From: Eopsaltria australis
Lineage: Eukaryota; Chordata; Aves; Passeriformes; Petroicidae
NCBI GenBank assembly: GCA_034509425.1
Contig: JAVTVJ010000121.1
Coordinates: 1,116,001-1,180,000 of the forward strand
Length of the DNA: 64,000 nucleotides
Direction of reading: 5' to 3'
In this document: one piece after another, positions 1 through 12,600 of the stretch
Numbering within the stretch: the stretch's first letter is position 1
How the letters are laid out: each line of letters opens with the position of its first letter
Made by a program: the position numbers and the translations under genes
Notes under the pieces: generated by a model
Databases searched by the model: none
Seen by the model: the letters and a program-made list of their open reading frames with translations, nothing else
What the model was told of the DNA's origin: nothing

Positions 1-3000
1 GCTTCCACTGCTGAATAGAGCCTTGACGTAAAATGGCACAAAATGGTTACAAAAAAATCCAGAAAATTATATGAGATACTGCATGTGGATGATGACACGA
101 AACTAAATTTCACTGAGCATCATAAGAAATTTAAATTGAGTAGATCATTATGTAAGTGTAGTCTTTATTTTAAATATATCTTTGTAAGAAGTTGGAATGT
201 ATTGTGGGAAAGACAAAAGTTACTTTAGCTAGTAGATAGTGCAAAGAAGTTTAATTATAATATGAAAAGTCAGAGGAAAAAGGATACTTAATTTTGTTAT
301 ACAAATCTGTATTTTTAAATTTTTCAGTTTCTAAAATACTGGTTTCTGCAATGTTTTTGTTAGCATTGGGCTGCCATGTCAACGGATACTCAGCAGTAAT
401 TTAATTTCCTAGATAACTGTAATTTAATAACAGTCTTTTAAGTAATAATGATTCAAAAAGCCCCAAACAACCCTTCCTCTAGTTTGTTTCTTTTTCTCTT
501 GGTTTTGTATGGTACTTTCTGAAATTATTTGTTTTGAGGTTTATCATTTTTAATGGGTTCTTACCAGGGCCTAAAGTAAAAACAGTTACAGAGAAAAGTG
601 CTGGTGAATTGTTTGGCTTCTTTCTGGAATACAACTCAATCTGAATTTGTCCTCTTACTGTAAAAATTAAATGTTCCAGGCAAATGCATTTTTAAGTTTT
701 TGTGTTGTAATTTGTTAAGTGGTGACTCACTGCCCAGAACATTTTAAATGCTGACATGCAAGCGGTTATGTTAAATTATAACTATTAAATTTAAGGTGCT
801 CTGAGGAGGATAGAAATTTTTAAAATCTCTTTTTTTTTTTTTTTTCAATCCAGATTTGAGTGAACAGCAGGATTATGATATGCTGTTTATATTATGGGGA
901 GGAGGGGGAATGCTGTTCAGGGAGTTACATTATCTTCAGAGATTCAAAATTGTTGTATTTCTGAGAATTTTTCTGATTGTAGGAGTTAACTAAGCCAGAC
1001 ATTAATAACATCATGTGACTTGAAACCAGCGTAGCTCCTCGGCCAGGAAGAGCAGAGTGTCAGGGCTTCTGGAGAGCTGCTCAGGCTGCAGAGAGAGAAG
1101 ACAGACAAGTGAGGCTCACTTAGAAATGCCCAGGGAGGTTGTCATCCAAAAATCGATGGGCTCTGAGCAGAAATCTACTGTTTACAAGTGGAGTCAGGAA
1201 ATATTTCAAACTAACATTTGTTACTCGTACCATAATCGGTGGCTATCATGAGGTCGTAATTCTAGGAGAAATAGTGTGAATATCCATCATCATTCTTTTG
1301 CTATTTAATTAGTGTCATATCAGAGCAATAACTGGAATACATTGTATCTGCTGATTTTTGTTACAGAAAATGAGCTGTGACATACAGACACAAATGTCTA
1401 CTTGTTTTCTGTCTAGTTCCTAATTATTTTGAGTATTTTAGGCTTTCCATAGTACCTGAGTTGATCAGTCAATATTAAACTTTGGATTGCACTTGTTTAA
1501 TAAGAGATTGTCAAACTAATATTTTCTGATACTAGAGATTTCTTTCTAAATTCAAAGTCATATTTTTCAATACATGTAAGACAATTTGTAATTTCATTAT
1601 AGGGGTTCCTCGTATATCACCCTCTGTAGTATGTGTATAGTCCATGGGTTCTAATTTCTTGTAAGAATTATTTGTGGTGCAAAGATACAGCTAACTCAGT
1701 TTGCAAGCATAGAACTACCTCCTATTTAAAGCACTTTCCTTTCTGTTTTCCTGCCAGTCTTCTATGACTGAGCTTCTAGAGATCTTTCAAAACATGTCAC
1801 ATAGAGATACTAGTGGTACCTGAAGAAAAATAATAAATGTTACTTCCTTCTGTGCTGTCTCCTTCCTCCACCCCTCCTAAAGGGTAAAAGGAGTTTATTT
1901 GAAATGGTGTAGAACAGGAAGTATCTTCTGAATGATTATCTGAAACCCAGTTTTTGAGAGATTAAAGTTGAGATGATATTAGAAATAATATAATGTTCTC
2001 CACACTGAGTGGACTCTCTCAGTATTAGCAATTTCCATGTGGACTGAAGTAGCCTGGTGTGAAGCAACACCATCAGAATACTTCTGTGTAGTCTGTGGCT
2101 CTGAATCAAAACTTTGGAGCATCCTGGGTTGGTGCTTTGTGTGATGTTGAACTGACTGTGATGCTGAGTTCGACTGACTTTCTAGGGAGACATTTTTTGG
2201 TAAGGTTTTTTCCCCTGCTGTCAAGAGATGGTGCACAAACGCAAAAAGCAGGATTTAGTTTGTTCAGATCTGTTGTGAATCACCTTATGCAGTCAGGTGA
2301 TTCATTCAACTGTCACTTGTCTTTAATACTGAGAGCTCTCAAAGACAGCAGTAACTCTCCTGACCCCTCTCCTCTGCTGCTGTGCTGTGTTTTAGAAAGC
2401 AATTTTAAGTAACAAAACTGAGTAAATAAATCTTTATGGATAATGCAATACAGAACTTGTGATTTCTTCCTCATGACACAGTTTTCCATCTTCTGCTTTA
2501 TGCTTGTTCTTTGGTCACTTGATTTATGGGATAAAGTTTCTAGGGACTTGCTAAATATTGCTTTCTAAGCAGTGTGTTCATCTATGAACCTGAACAAAAT
2601 GCAAATGGATAAAGCATCAAACCCTAAATTATGTTACAAATCAAGTAAAAATATTTGAGATTTTGTGTTTAATAAGAAAAAGATCTGTTGTTTTGGTTAG
2701 ATTATTGTAGGTTTTTTTTTTCAACATGGCCTTTATTTGAAATCTATCTGAAAACCACAGCAACCTCAGATTATAGCATCCCACCTGCTCTTTGCTACGT
2801 GAGAACATTTAGCTGTCATTAAACAACCAGGCAGCCCATTGCAAAGTCCTGCAGTGAGAGTTCAGCTCGAGTTCTCACTGAATTAGGGTGAAGGTACTTG
2901 AGCAATCCTCTCTTAAAAGCTTTTTTAAAAAATTGCAATCAGATCATTTTTCCAAAACAACTGTCCTGTCATCTGACTGTGGTGAACTAATGTGAGATTG

Positions 3001-4032
3001 CTGAATTGAGAGATCTTCTCTGAAAATCCTGCTTATACATACATCCATGGTATATAATGATGTCAAATAATTTCTCTGTGTTTGGATTTACTGGAGATAC
3101 TTTATTTTTGAAGTTTTTACAACATATCAAAACAAGTGTATTAGATGCTCTTAAATTAGAGCGAAGATTTGCATAAAAGAATCTTAAATTTTGTGCACAG
3201 TTAGAAAAACTGTTTTAAAAAAAATACTGAATTGCAGCTCATTTTATTTAAGGAGAAGTTACATGACATTTGCTTTACCTCAAAGATGAATGTGTCCATT
3301 ACCATAAATTGGTGTGATGTTTTATAACAATAAATAAGGATAGAAGGATAAGGATTTCTGAAGACTATTTCTTATTATCTTTTGCTTGATAATAGTTGTG
3401 GCTTTGGTGGGAAGATTTTTATAATACTTGAAATCAGCTAGGACAGTCGTGAGGAATGTTGTGTTGCTGGACTTCCGTGGGCTGTTGAAGTGAGGGGTTT
3501 CCCTTTGCTCAGCCCAAAAGGTTGCTTTGCCTGTGACCTGGCCATTTGTCAGAAATGGGCAGTATGAAAACAAAACAAATGCTTTTTTAGAAGAATGGTA
3601 CTGAAATTAAAGGATTGCATAATCTTTAAGTAAAATTTCAGATGTAGATGTGTCTTTACACAATGAAGCAAAGAAATTGAATTAAATTACCTCCTGTTTT
3701 AGTGCCACAGTTGCTTGTGACATCAGGTTTTATAAAGCAAGCAAGTTGTTCAGTCTTGGAGATGCAGGAGATGTGGGATTTCATTCCATTTGCACGGATA
3801 GCTAGGATTAGTTGTAAGTTCTTTCTTTCTGGGAGGTACGGGCGGATTCCTAACTGAGGATGACAAAAGGATTGCCCGCTTGGCTTTCGATAGCTCTCGG
3901 TTTCGTTTGCGAAGCGGTTTTGCCAATCAGCGAGCTGGAGTGCGGAAGGGCAGGGATGCAAAGAGCTCTGTGCCGAGGCACAGTCAGCTCTGTGCATTTT
4001 GCCTCGCCATGTTCCGGAGCTCCCCTGACAGG

Positions 4033-4080
4033 GAATTATTTATTCCCTGAACCTGGGAATTATTTATTCCCTGAACCTGG
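4033..4080. repeat. 24-bp tandem duplication, two copies
   Basis: Two identical 24-bp units lie head to tail, 4033-4056 and 4057-4080. Each holds ATTTATTCCCTGAACC. They sit at the boundary between AT-rich intron and the CpG-rich patch. Confidence 0.9.
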
Positions 4081-4182
4081 GCCGGGTGCGGAGCGCAGGT
4101 CGTGCCTCTGGAGCCCCCTGCAGGCCGCTGGCGCAAGCGCAGGGCCCGGCCGGGCACAGCCGGGCTGGGAGAATCCCCGCTT

Positions 4183-4204
4183 GGGCTGGGCTGGGCTGGG
4201 CTGG
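4183..4204. repeat. GGGCT pentanucleotide repeat
   Basis: About four copies of GGGCT lie inside the CpG-rich patch. This is a simple G-rich repeat. Confidence 0.85.
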
Positions 4205-7200
4205 GACCCGCGGGGACCCGCAGGCACCGCGCCGCTGCTCACTGCCATCCTCCGGGCCGTCTTGTCTTGGTGTGAACACATCTGTAGCTCAGGTAGTCTT
4301 CTGCGAGTTTCACTACCAGCCTTGCTAATTCACTTTAGGGTTTAAAACTCTTTTAAGGTCTGTATAGGTTATGATTATCTGGCTTCTGATAGGATAATTT
4401 ATTGCCTCAGGATAATAAACGTGTTTGTTTACTTTTTAATGCAGATATGCCTAGTTAAGACCTTCCTACAGAGGCTTTCAACTTGTAAGCGCTTTATATT
4501 TCCAGCAAAATAATAGAACTTTCTGAACTTGAGCAATATCCTAGCAAAGTTATATTTCAGTGATTTTGAAACAAATTTTAAAACTTCTAAGAAATTATTT
4601 TGTGATTGATTCTAAGGAATGGCATATACAGCATTTTTTTCTTCACTCTTCCCATTCCAAGAAAATATTTGTGTAATAATTTAAATACCTCCTAAAATTG
4701 GATCAATTCAACTTGAACGTTGAATAAATTCATTATTATTTGGAGAACTACTGAAACAGAAATGTCCTAGCTGTAGTTTCCTATTAAAAAATAATCTTTT
4801 TTTTTTAACCTATACTTGCCAGAGCTAACTGCAGTTTTTTGCAGAAAAAAAAAGAGCCCAAATCAACATCAAAAACCCCAACAACCATCCGTCAACCTTG
4901 TAATACTGCAACGTAAAAGTGGTGGATAGCAATTAATATCCATTTAATTAGTATTTATCTATTCTCTATCCCTTCAAACTCTTTCTTTTTCCCTGGTTAT
5001 AATAATATGAATGTTAAATGTGCAGTTAAAGACAAACCCTTTGAAAGGAAAACCAGCAAACTGTGTTAGCTCTTGTGTAGATTAGTAAATTAATTTGCTT
5101 AAAACATCATCCTTTGGATATTGGCAGGAGGGATTGCCTATAAAATTGAGTCTACTGGGTTATTTTAAATTGCTTTCCATACAGCTCATCTGCTCCATCT
5201 CTGCTGAGCAGCATGCTTAGTGGTTGGTTAACACAGAAGGCTATCCTTCCAGGATTTTAAAATAAATTAACATTTACTTAGCTGATGAATTACATAGAGG
5301 ACAGTATAATAAGCATTGTGTTTTCCCCTGCAAACAGCCAGGTTTCTTTCTTACGGCTTGAAATTTAGTCTATTCTGACAGCTACATTATGCAACATATT
5401 CAATGAAAGGGTTAGCAGTGGTCCTAACTTTGCCTTTGCTTCATAAATATTTGGCTTTAAAATAAGTTATATTGGGAATCCCAAGATGTATAGAATTTTT
5501 TTTCCTGAATTTTTGCTGGACAAGAAGCTCAAAATTGCTATGTATATTTTAGTTAGCAACAGGTTGTTCTGTATCGGTTCGAGTCTGTCTCTCCTGTTCA
5601 GGTTTCAGTTTTCTTAGAACTGATAAGAACTTTATCACTTGTGAAACTTCTGTCCCTCTGTTGAATGTGGTTGAAATTGATAAGAAGTTCCAGCCTTGGA
5701 CAGTGGGGAAAGGAGAGAGTTCTAGGGCAGTTGTCTTTGCTGTATTTCCAAAGCTAGAAGGTTACCCTAGCCCCTAAGAATTAATGGAACAACAATCAAT
5801 GGTAAGAACAAAAGATCTGGGTTCCCCATCGAAAGCAGGCTTGTGCTCTCACCATGTTACTGTTTTTTTTCCAACAAGACTGAAGCTGACTCTCCACAAG
5901 GAGATACTTGATACTTGGGTTTACACATCACAGTTGCTTTTGTTGGTGAAAGAGGAGCTTTAATTTTTAGTAGCACATAATTTAAAAAGATTTGATGCTT
6001 TTTGTGTTAGAACAGACACATCTAAAATAACAAAACTGTGGTAAAAGGCATTAACCTCTCTAAAGCATTTTGATATTTCAGTTTTGTGGAATATGTTGGA
6101 ATGAGATGGCTCTCATCTATTGAGACAGTTACATAACTATCTTTCATATGGTATAACATTCAGTGATCTGTAGAAATTATGTTTATTTTTTATAAATTCA
6201 AGTGATGAATTACATATGCGCTATTGTGTATTTGCTTTGTGGCTCTGACAAATTGAACAAAAATGTATTTCACATAGAAGTTTGTTTTCAGGGAGAACAT
6301 GGTTCATTCACAAAATCTCTCAGTGTTAAAATCATCTTTGAAAATATTCTCTTACAGGTAGCTTAGTTTATTTTTAGGTTAGTATTTCACTCTGCATCAG
6401 CTTTCATAATCTCTTTACATACTTTAGGAACAGGCAGTTTATTGTTTTTGACACACACTACAGGGTCATGAGTGGAAACAATTCGGGCTACAAAGTGCAT
6501 GTCAGTTCAGTGCTCCTCTGCTGACGGCATGTCTGTCTGAAATCAAGTTTAAAAAATTGGCCCTGTCTCCAGCTGACTTGTTTTGTCAGGCTGAGTCATA
6601 AGATTAACCCTTGACTTGTCACCAAGGAAAAATGGAGTAAACAACTGTACCCTGTACAGTATCGCTGATCCAGCTATGATTCATTTCACTGTAACATGAT
6701 TCTCTTAAGAAAACAAATTTCAGAGCAGCTGTTGCTTGGCTTAAATGAGGATTAGAAAAATTGCAACCACAAAACAAAAACTTGCTTTGGACTTCAGGAG
6801 CTTTTGGAATAGTTATCTGGTAGCAGTTCCTGCAAATACAGAGTTATTGCTAATAACATAGCGTTTTTTTCAGCAGTCTTTCAAATTCTTCCAGTTTAGG
6901 TTCATATTTTATCCTGGTGAAAATAAACTTCTGTGGTTTGAAGTTTGATATGATGATGGAATTATGGCCTGATCCTGTATGGTGAATCAATGTAACAAAT
7001 GTGAGAAACAACGTTTTCATACAGCAAATGCAGAGCAGATACAGGGATATGTTTCAAGCATTAGGCACTCAAGATTTTATTCCCAATGACGTAACTTAGT
7101 GTAGGACAAATAATTTCCTTTTCGGTAAAATGCAATTGTTATCCTTTTGATTTGTGGGGAAGTAACTCAGGAGCAAATTCATTTAGTGACTCATTATGGA

Positions 7201-9546
7201 GGGACCAGTTTGTCTACAAACAGACGTTTGCAATGGTGTTCCTCAGTTTTATTGATCATATTGTTGCTTTTGTCTTACCCGTGTGCTGGTGAACAAGTTA
7301 ATGATTTACTTCTACTGATAAATGTTAATAGTGTTAGTAAACATTACTAGTAAACATTACCTATGTATTTTTTGATACATTGCTCTGTACAAGTATAGGG
7401 CAGCTGTACACAGAGCAGCCCCCCACCAATGCTACACAGTCAAGCTAGGTTTTTCTGCTTGATGTTTTTAATATTTTTCCAATTGCTTGTATATAAGTGG
7501 ATAATGGTTATTATTTGAAGGGGGCTTGATCATGCTCTTCATCTCTAATACAACTATTTTGAAAACTGGGCATGTGTACATGGAGGTGCAGTAGCAATTA
7601 CAACTATGTTAGTGATAGTCTTTACTTCAAAGAGCTGACTGCAGTTACCCTGGAAGCACTTCTAATGTTTCAAAAGTTTGCATATTAAAATTATTTTTTT
7701 AAAGGGTTCTCTTACTACTTCAAGTCTGTATGCTGAAAGTGCCTTTTCCAACTTTTCTAAGTTGTCCATTATTCTGAAGTAGTGTTTTTAATCTAGTGCA
7801 CTATGAGAAGTAGCACATGCAAAGATCTGAAGATCTTTTAGCATGTCTCATCTGTAGAGTCCTGAACATTAGTGAGAAGCTTTAAGGAATGGCATTGTTA
7901 GCTGCAAATCAAAGCTTCTTACGGACTCTCTGGGGACTGAAATGGGTCTTTGTGGTCCCTAGGGAAGAAGGAAGCCGCCAGTCACTCTGCAGGCCTGGCA
8001 ATTTAATAGTCTGCAGGATAGTGATGTTCTTTTCTGCAGCTGCTGCTGCTACGCCTTTTGTATTGGAGGGGAGTTTGGTTCAGATATCATTAGCTTTGCT
8101 GCATAGTTAAACAGTTCTGGATGCGTAGCTTGACTTGCAGTAAAAATGCAAGTGTTCTTCAGCAGATGGAAACTTCAGGATGTATTTGCCAACATGCTCT
8201 GAGCACAGTAGTCTAATTGACTGGAAGAGTTCACTGAAAAAGCATTTGAAGCTTGAGATGGGAATATTTTTTGTCAGTGTGTATATATTCTGTGTATTTA
8301 TAGGCACTACAGTAGTTATGTCCTGAGATAATGGACATTATACAGAGATTTTTATCTGATTGTAGTATTCAGCTGCAGTCAGTTTATCACCCTTGTGGAT
8401 CTTTTTAGTTCAGAGGGTTTCACTGACACATGAGGTGCTTGGCAGAATGAACCAGACTTCTGCAACTTGCTTTCTCTCCCTGTAAATGGCTGAATTGAAC
8501 TTTACCCATTTTTTTCCTTATCCTGAAATATTTTCCTGCTTTTGTCAGGAGGAAGGCAGGGAGAATTCACAGCATTGGCAGTAGACACAACTAGAGGTGG
8601 AGAAACATACAGCTGTGTGTTAACCTTTTTTTTCCTGGACTGAAGTCGGTATCTGACTTAGCAGAAGCTCAGTTAATAACCAGCTGTGTTCACTTGTAGA
8701 AAATAAAAAAATGAACGCCTCATTAAGAGTTAATGTTAGTTAATGCCACTGCTCAGTGAAGAAAGCAAAAAGGCCTACCAGGCATTGATAGTGTGTGAAT
8801 ATTGAGGGATCTCTGGGCTGGAAGTTGCAGTCTGTTTGCTGTATTGAATAATTCACGTTTTTGTGATGTGCCAAAGTTGCTGGGGTGCTCTCCCCTACTC
8901 TGCCCTGTCTTGAATGGGCACACATGTGCTATATTCATACAAAATGTATTAATATAAAGGGACCCTGGACTTGTGTTTCCAAGAGAATCCTTCCTTACAG
9001 TTTGTATACCCCGTCTTAAAGATGGATTTTGGATGTTTCCATAAAGTGAAAATATTTATGTGATAAATTTTTAAAAGGCAAGCACCTTTTAGGTGCTGTC
9101 TGTGTCAGGGTCACTCCCTGCCCCAGGCTGCCCTGCTCGGAGGGGCCCGGGAGCGCTGGGTGCTCGGGCTCTCCCATGGGACTCGCTCCCTGCAGCTCCC
9201 CGCGCCCTTGGGAAGCGTTTGCCGAAGTTGGAAGCAACTTTAGGCAGAGCCAGATGGCCGTGTGGCTGGAGCTGCATCGAGCAGCGTCTGCACGGCCACA
9301 AGTGCTCTAATTTAATTAAAACAAAAAGCAGACGATTATCTCAGGGCTTAGGACGTGCCCATGTACGGGTTCCCTGCGGCTCCCGGCGCGTTGGGCTGCG
9401 TGTGCCGAGCCCTGGGCGCCCGCGGGCCCGTGCGCGCCTCCTCCCGGGGCCGGGGCCGTGCGGGGGCTGGGTCCCCCCGCGCCCAACCCCCGCGCCGGCC
9501 GGAGATGGTTCAGTCCTGCTTTGCATAAGCCGCCTTTGAGCGCTCC

Positions 9547-9597
9547 ATGTGCGCGGCGGCGGGTGGATGCCGTGGGGAGCGGGAGGCGGCGCGCTGA
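9547..9597 (+). CDS. Short upstream ORF in the HEBAlt leader
   Basis: An ATG at 9547 opens a 16-codon reading frame (MCAAAGGCRGEREAAR) that stops at 9595-9597, 23 bp before the HEBAlt start and in a different frame. Whether it is in the mRNA depends on the unknown transcription start. If transcribed, it could reduce initiation at the main start. It is most likely regulatory rather than a source of a functional peptide. Confidence 0.35.
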   Translation: MCAAAGGCRGEREAAR

Positions 9598-9620
9598 GCC
9601 CGGCCCGCGCCAGCCGCGCC

Positions 9621-9689
9621 ATGTACTGCGCGTACCCCGTGCCCGGCGTGGGCAGCAGCTCCCTCATGTACTACTACAACGGCAAGACG
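9621..9689 (+). CDS. TCF12: TCF12 coding exon 1 (HEBAlt first exon, Alt domain)
   Basis: This exon encodes residues 1-23 of the short HEBAlt form, beginning MYCAYPVPGV and ending YYYNGKT. The Alt peptide is tyrosine-rich (Y2, Y5, Y17-Y19) and replaces the AD1-containing N-terminus of the long protein. HEBAlt is known from early T-lineage precursors in mammals. The start at 9621 has a favourable G at -3 and matches the family start. An in-frame ATG at 9567 would add 18 residues (starting MPWGAGGG) but has a weak context. The exon ends in phase 0 before donor GTGAGG and joins directly to 19060. Residue 10 is Val, where I remember Met in mammals. Confidence 0.93.
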
Positions 9690-12600
9690 GTGAGGGGCCG
9701 CCTTTGTCCGGGGCCGCCGCCCGGGCTCACGCAAGTTCTCCGCGCCGGGGCCCCGCCAGCCCGGCTGCGCTGGGGCGGGAGCTCCGCGGGGCGCTCCGCG
9801 GGTCGGGCTCTGAGGGGAGCGGGCTGGGGCGCGGGGGCTGCTTTGTGTGACGGGGGACGGGCGGCCGCGCAAGACCCGCCGAAGTTTGTGTCCTGCGTGC
9901 CCGCGGCTTTTCTTCGGGATTCGTAGGTTCGGCTGAGGTTGTTTTGGGTTTGTTTTTAAGCAGTGCCCTCCCCAGGCGCTGCAGGGCTGCCCTGCGTGGC
10001 GCTCCGCAGCCCCCGGGCTCCGGCGGCCGAGCTCCGGCCAGCGCCGCGCCCCGGGCCGGCCGCCAGCGCTCCCTGCCCGCGCCGGGCGCTCGCCGCGGGA
10101 GTTCGGGATCATCAAATGTTCCTACAAACACGGGAAGGGGGGTGGAAACGCAGATTCCGGAGGGGGAAAAAATTTCTTCTCTGTGGATTTAACTTTGTGG
10201 AAATTGAACGGAGTATTTCTGTTTCGTGGTAGATACCTCTGATTTTTAAATTAGAACACCAGCTGTGATTTTTGTGCGTAAAAATTAGCATACGATGGTA
10301 AATTAACGACGGTGTGTTTCTTCCAGTCTGTTTATGTTGTATGTGGTTTTGGCTTTCTTCTGTTATAAAAATAGTATTAAGTAGGAAAAGGGACATGCTG
10401 ATACTAATCTTTTTTTGTGGCTTTTTTTGTTTTGTTTTGTTTCTTTATTGCCGATCCATCTCCCGTGGGCCTGTGAGACTTTTGCTTTCATTAGTAAACT
10501 TTTTTTTTGCCAAGATTTTTGTTCAATCGTAATTAAATTATGGATTTTTATATTCATAAAAGACGCCGTGTATGAGCTTCTTGAATAACAGCAGAGACAC
10601 TGGAGGAGAGGTTGGGGAATCAGTAAAATCACTTGGTCTCTATTTCATTTCCTTTGGTATAAATGCCAGCTGTCTTTCAAATATGAAATGATTTTTCTTT
10701 CATGTCTGCTCCTAGGCTAAAACAATCTGTTTGAAGTTTTATGTGAAGATATATATAAGACTTAAGTAAAATTAACTATACAATACCCCTGAAGCAAAGG
10801 GAATATAACTTTCATGGAGTTTTGATTTTATTCTTTCTAGAGCACAGATCACTCTATTACAACATTTCTCTTTGTTCTTGTAGCAGGAAAAAAGGCTTTG
10901 ATCTTATTAAGTATTTCCAGGCATATAGTAGATGGAAGTGCTGGTACTGTAGGAGGGCATGGCTTGAAAATTGATAGCATGTGCCTGTTATGGGTCAGAG
11001 GTGACCTTTATGAGCTTGAAAACTTAGTAAATAGATGACAAATCATATGATCATCCTATATCATGTTGCCCAAGGTTTTATTTAATTTTTTTTTTTTTAA
11101 AAAAGGTCTTAGTAACTTTTACCACTGTTTCTCCTAGGAATACTGCAAGTTGGCCTAAATTACTAATTTAAATATACTTAAGGAGGTTGTGTGGAGTTGT
11201 GGGATTGGTTTTTGTGTTAGTTTTTGAAGCACGCCTCTTGGTGTGTATGCCACATCTTTGTATGAGCCTTTTTACAGTGAGAGAAAAGTACATACCTTAA
11301 TTTTCATGTCTTAGTGCTTTTACTTGAATTGTCTGATAAATGAGTAGTTCATACTATGAACCTCATTGTTCGAGTTGGAGATTTTTATTTAGATCATCAT
11401 ATTAGATATTGGGTGTTGACATTCCTCAATACCTTCTAGTGTATATAAAATCTGATTTATTTACTCACAAAATAAGTAAGAAATCACGTGTAGAAAATGT
11501 GTAAACTTTTTATTAAAAATGTTTTGTTCTTTTCAACTTCTTTAATTTGTAAGCCAAAACAAAGCTGAATATTGTGCTAGAAACCAAGCATCTGAGCATC
11601 CCGATAGATGGTTTGGTGTGGACTGGCACATATACTAAAAGGCTGAAATATAAATCAGGGGCTTTTACTGTTAGAAGAAGTTCAATTTTTGTAATTTCTT
11701 TATGCTTTAGGAAGGATCCATGAAAGTAAAAAGTAGTCGTTTCATACAAATCCTTTGCTAAGAAGTAAAATTTTACTATTGTGTGTAATAGGTGCTAGAG
11801 GAAAAATTATCTATTTCAAGAATCTCCTTCAAATCAAAAAGAAAAAAGACTTCATCTGTTTCATAAGGAAAATAAAGCACTTGCACTGCACTAGTTTTTT
11901 CTTTTTTTCCCCTTCACCTGTTGACATATAGAAAATACTCTCGGTTTAAGGAAAGCTTACAACATTTTCATATAGAGCTTCTAGGAAAAAAAATTAAAGC
12001 TATACTTAAATATTGTTTCTATCAATAAAGTTTTATCTTCTCTTTCATTCAAGAGGCATGCTGCAGATCCCCCCCTCCCCCAAATAATCAAAATATCTAA
12101 TCACCATTAAAAATAAAGCTGCAGAAATATTTAGGTAGAGATAATAGCACAAATGTAAATTATGCCTTTTTGCATTTTTATTCCTTTTAAAAATTGATAT
12201 GTAATTAAGCAAACTTCTTCATTCACTGTGGCCTTTTCATTTAGATTTTAGGAAGTGCAACAGTACCAAAATAATATTAAATATAAGTTTGATACCATCT
12301 TTGTGCTTACAGAGTAAAAAAGACTTGCATGATTTCCACTGTTTTCAGTTCACCTACAAGTATAAAAATAAATTAGTTATTTTCTAAATGTATTGTAGAA
12401 TTATTTTAATGTAGATGGCAATACAGTGATGTATCAGTTAACATCAAAAGAAATAATTTTTGAAAAATAAATTCTATTTTATTTTATATCACCTATTACT
12501 ACTATTTCATCTGAGAATAGGTTTGTGAATATATTCACTTTATTGTTTTATTTTGTGCATTTTATGGGTTGATTTAATATACCAGTCGATGTACAAGTAT

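Larger units (their letters stand above)
3860..4270. promoter_or_regulatory. CpG-rich patch with CCAAT box
   Basis: GC content and CpG density rise abruptly here above the AT-rich flanks, most strongly at 4080-4265. A canonical CCAAT box (GCCAATCAGCG, CCAAT at 3923-3927) sits at its left side. The patch also contains a 24-bp tandem duplication and a short GGGCT repeat. No exon with a convincing splice donor is evident. It could be an unmethylated regulatory island, an alternative promoter, or simply GC-rich repeat expansion. Confidence 0.4.
1..9099 (+). other. TCF12: Intron of the long TCF12 transcript, upstream of HEBAlt
   Basis: This is AT-rich non-coding sequence with no exon I can recognise. 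I looked for the exon that should precede 19060 in the long form and did not find it here or in 9690-19059, so it probably lies upstream of the window. The stretch contains short poly-T runs (for example 831-846), a 24-bp tandem duplication and a CpG-rich patch at 3860-4270. Assigning it to an intron rests on the known TCF12 gene structure, not on a splice site seen here. Confidence 0.7.
9100..10125 (+). promoter_or_regulatory. TCF12: CpG island and promoter region of HEBAlt
   Basis: This is the largest CpG island in the window, with strong CpG density from about 9340 to 9860 and again from 9960 to 10110. It spans the Alt first exon. An octamer-like CTTTGCAT (9519-9526) lies about 95 bp upstream of the Alt start codon, and GC boxes such as GGGGCGGG occur downstream. 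There is no strong TATA box, as expected for a CpG promoter. The transcription start cannot be placed from sequence. An internal promoter here fits the known production of HEBAlt from its own first exon. Confidence 0.75.

Noticed and set aside
3860..4345. 161-codon forward frame
   Set aside because: It runs through the 24-bp duplication and the CpG patch; repetitive, with no family match.
9510..10115. 201-codon reverse frame and other long frames in the 9.1-10.2 kb island
   Set aside because: GC-rich sequence has few stops; compositions are low-complexity Pro/Arg/Ala and overlap the Alt exon on the other strand.
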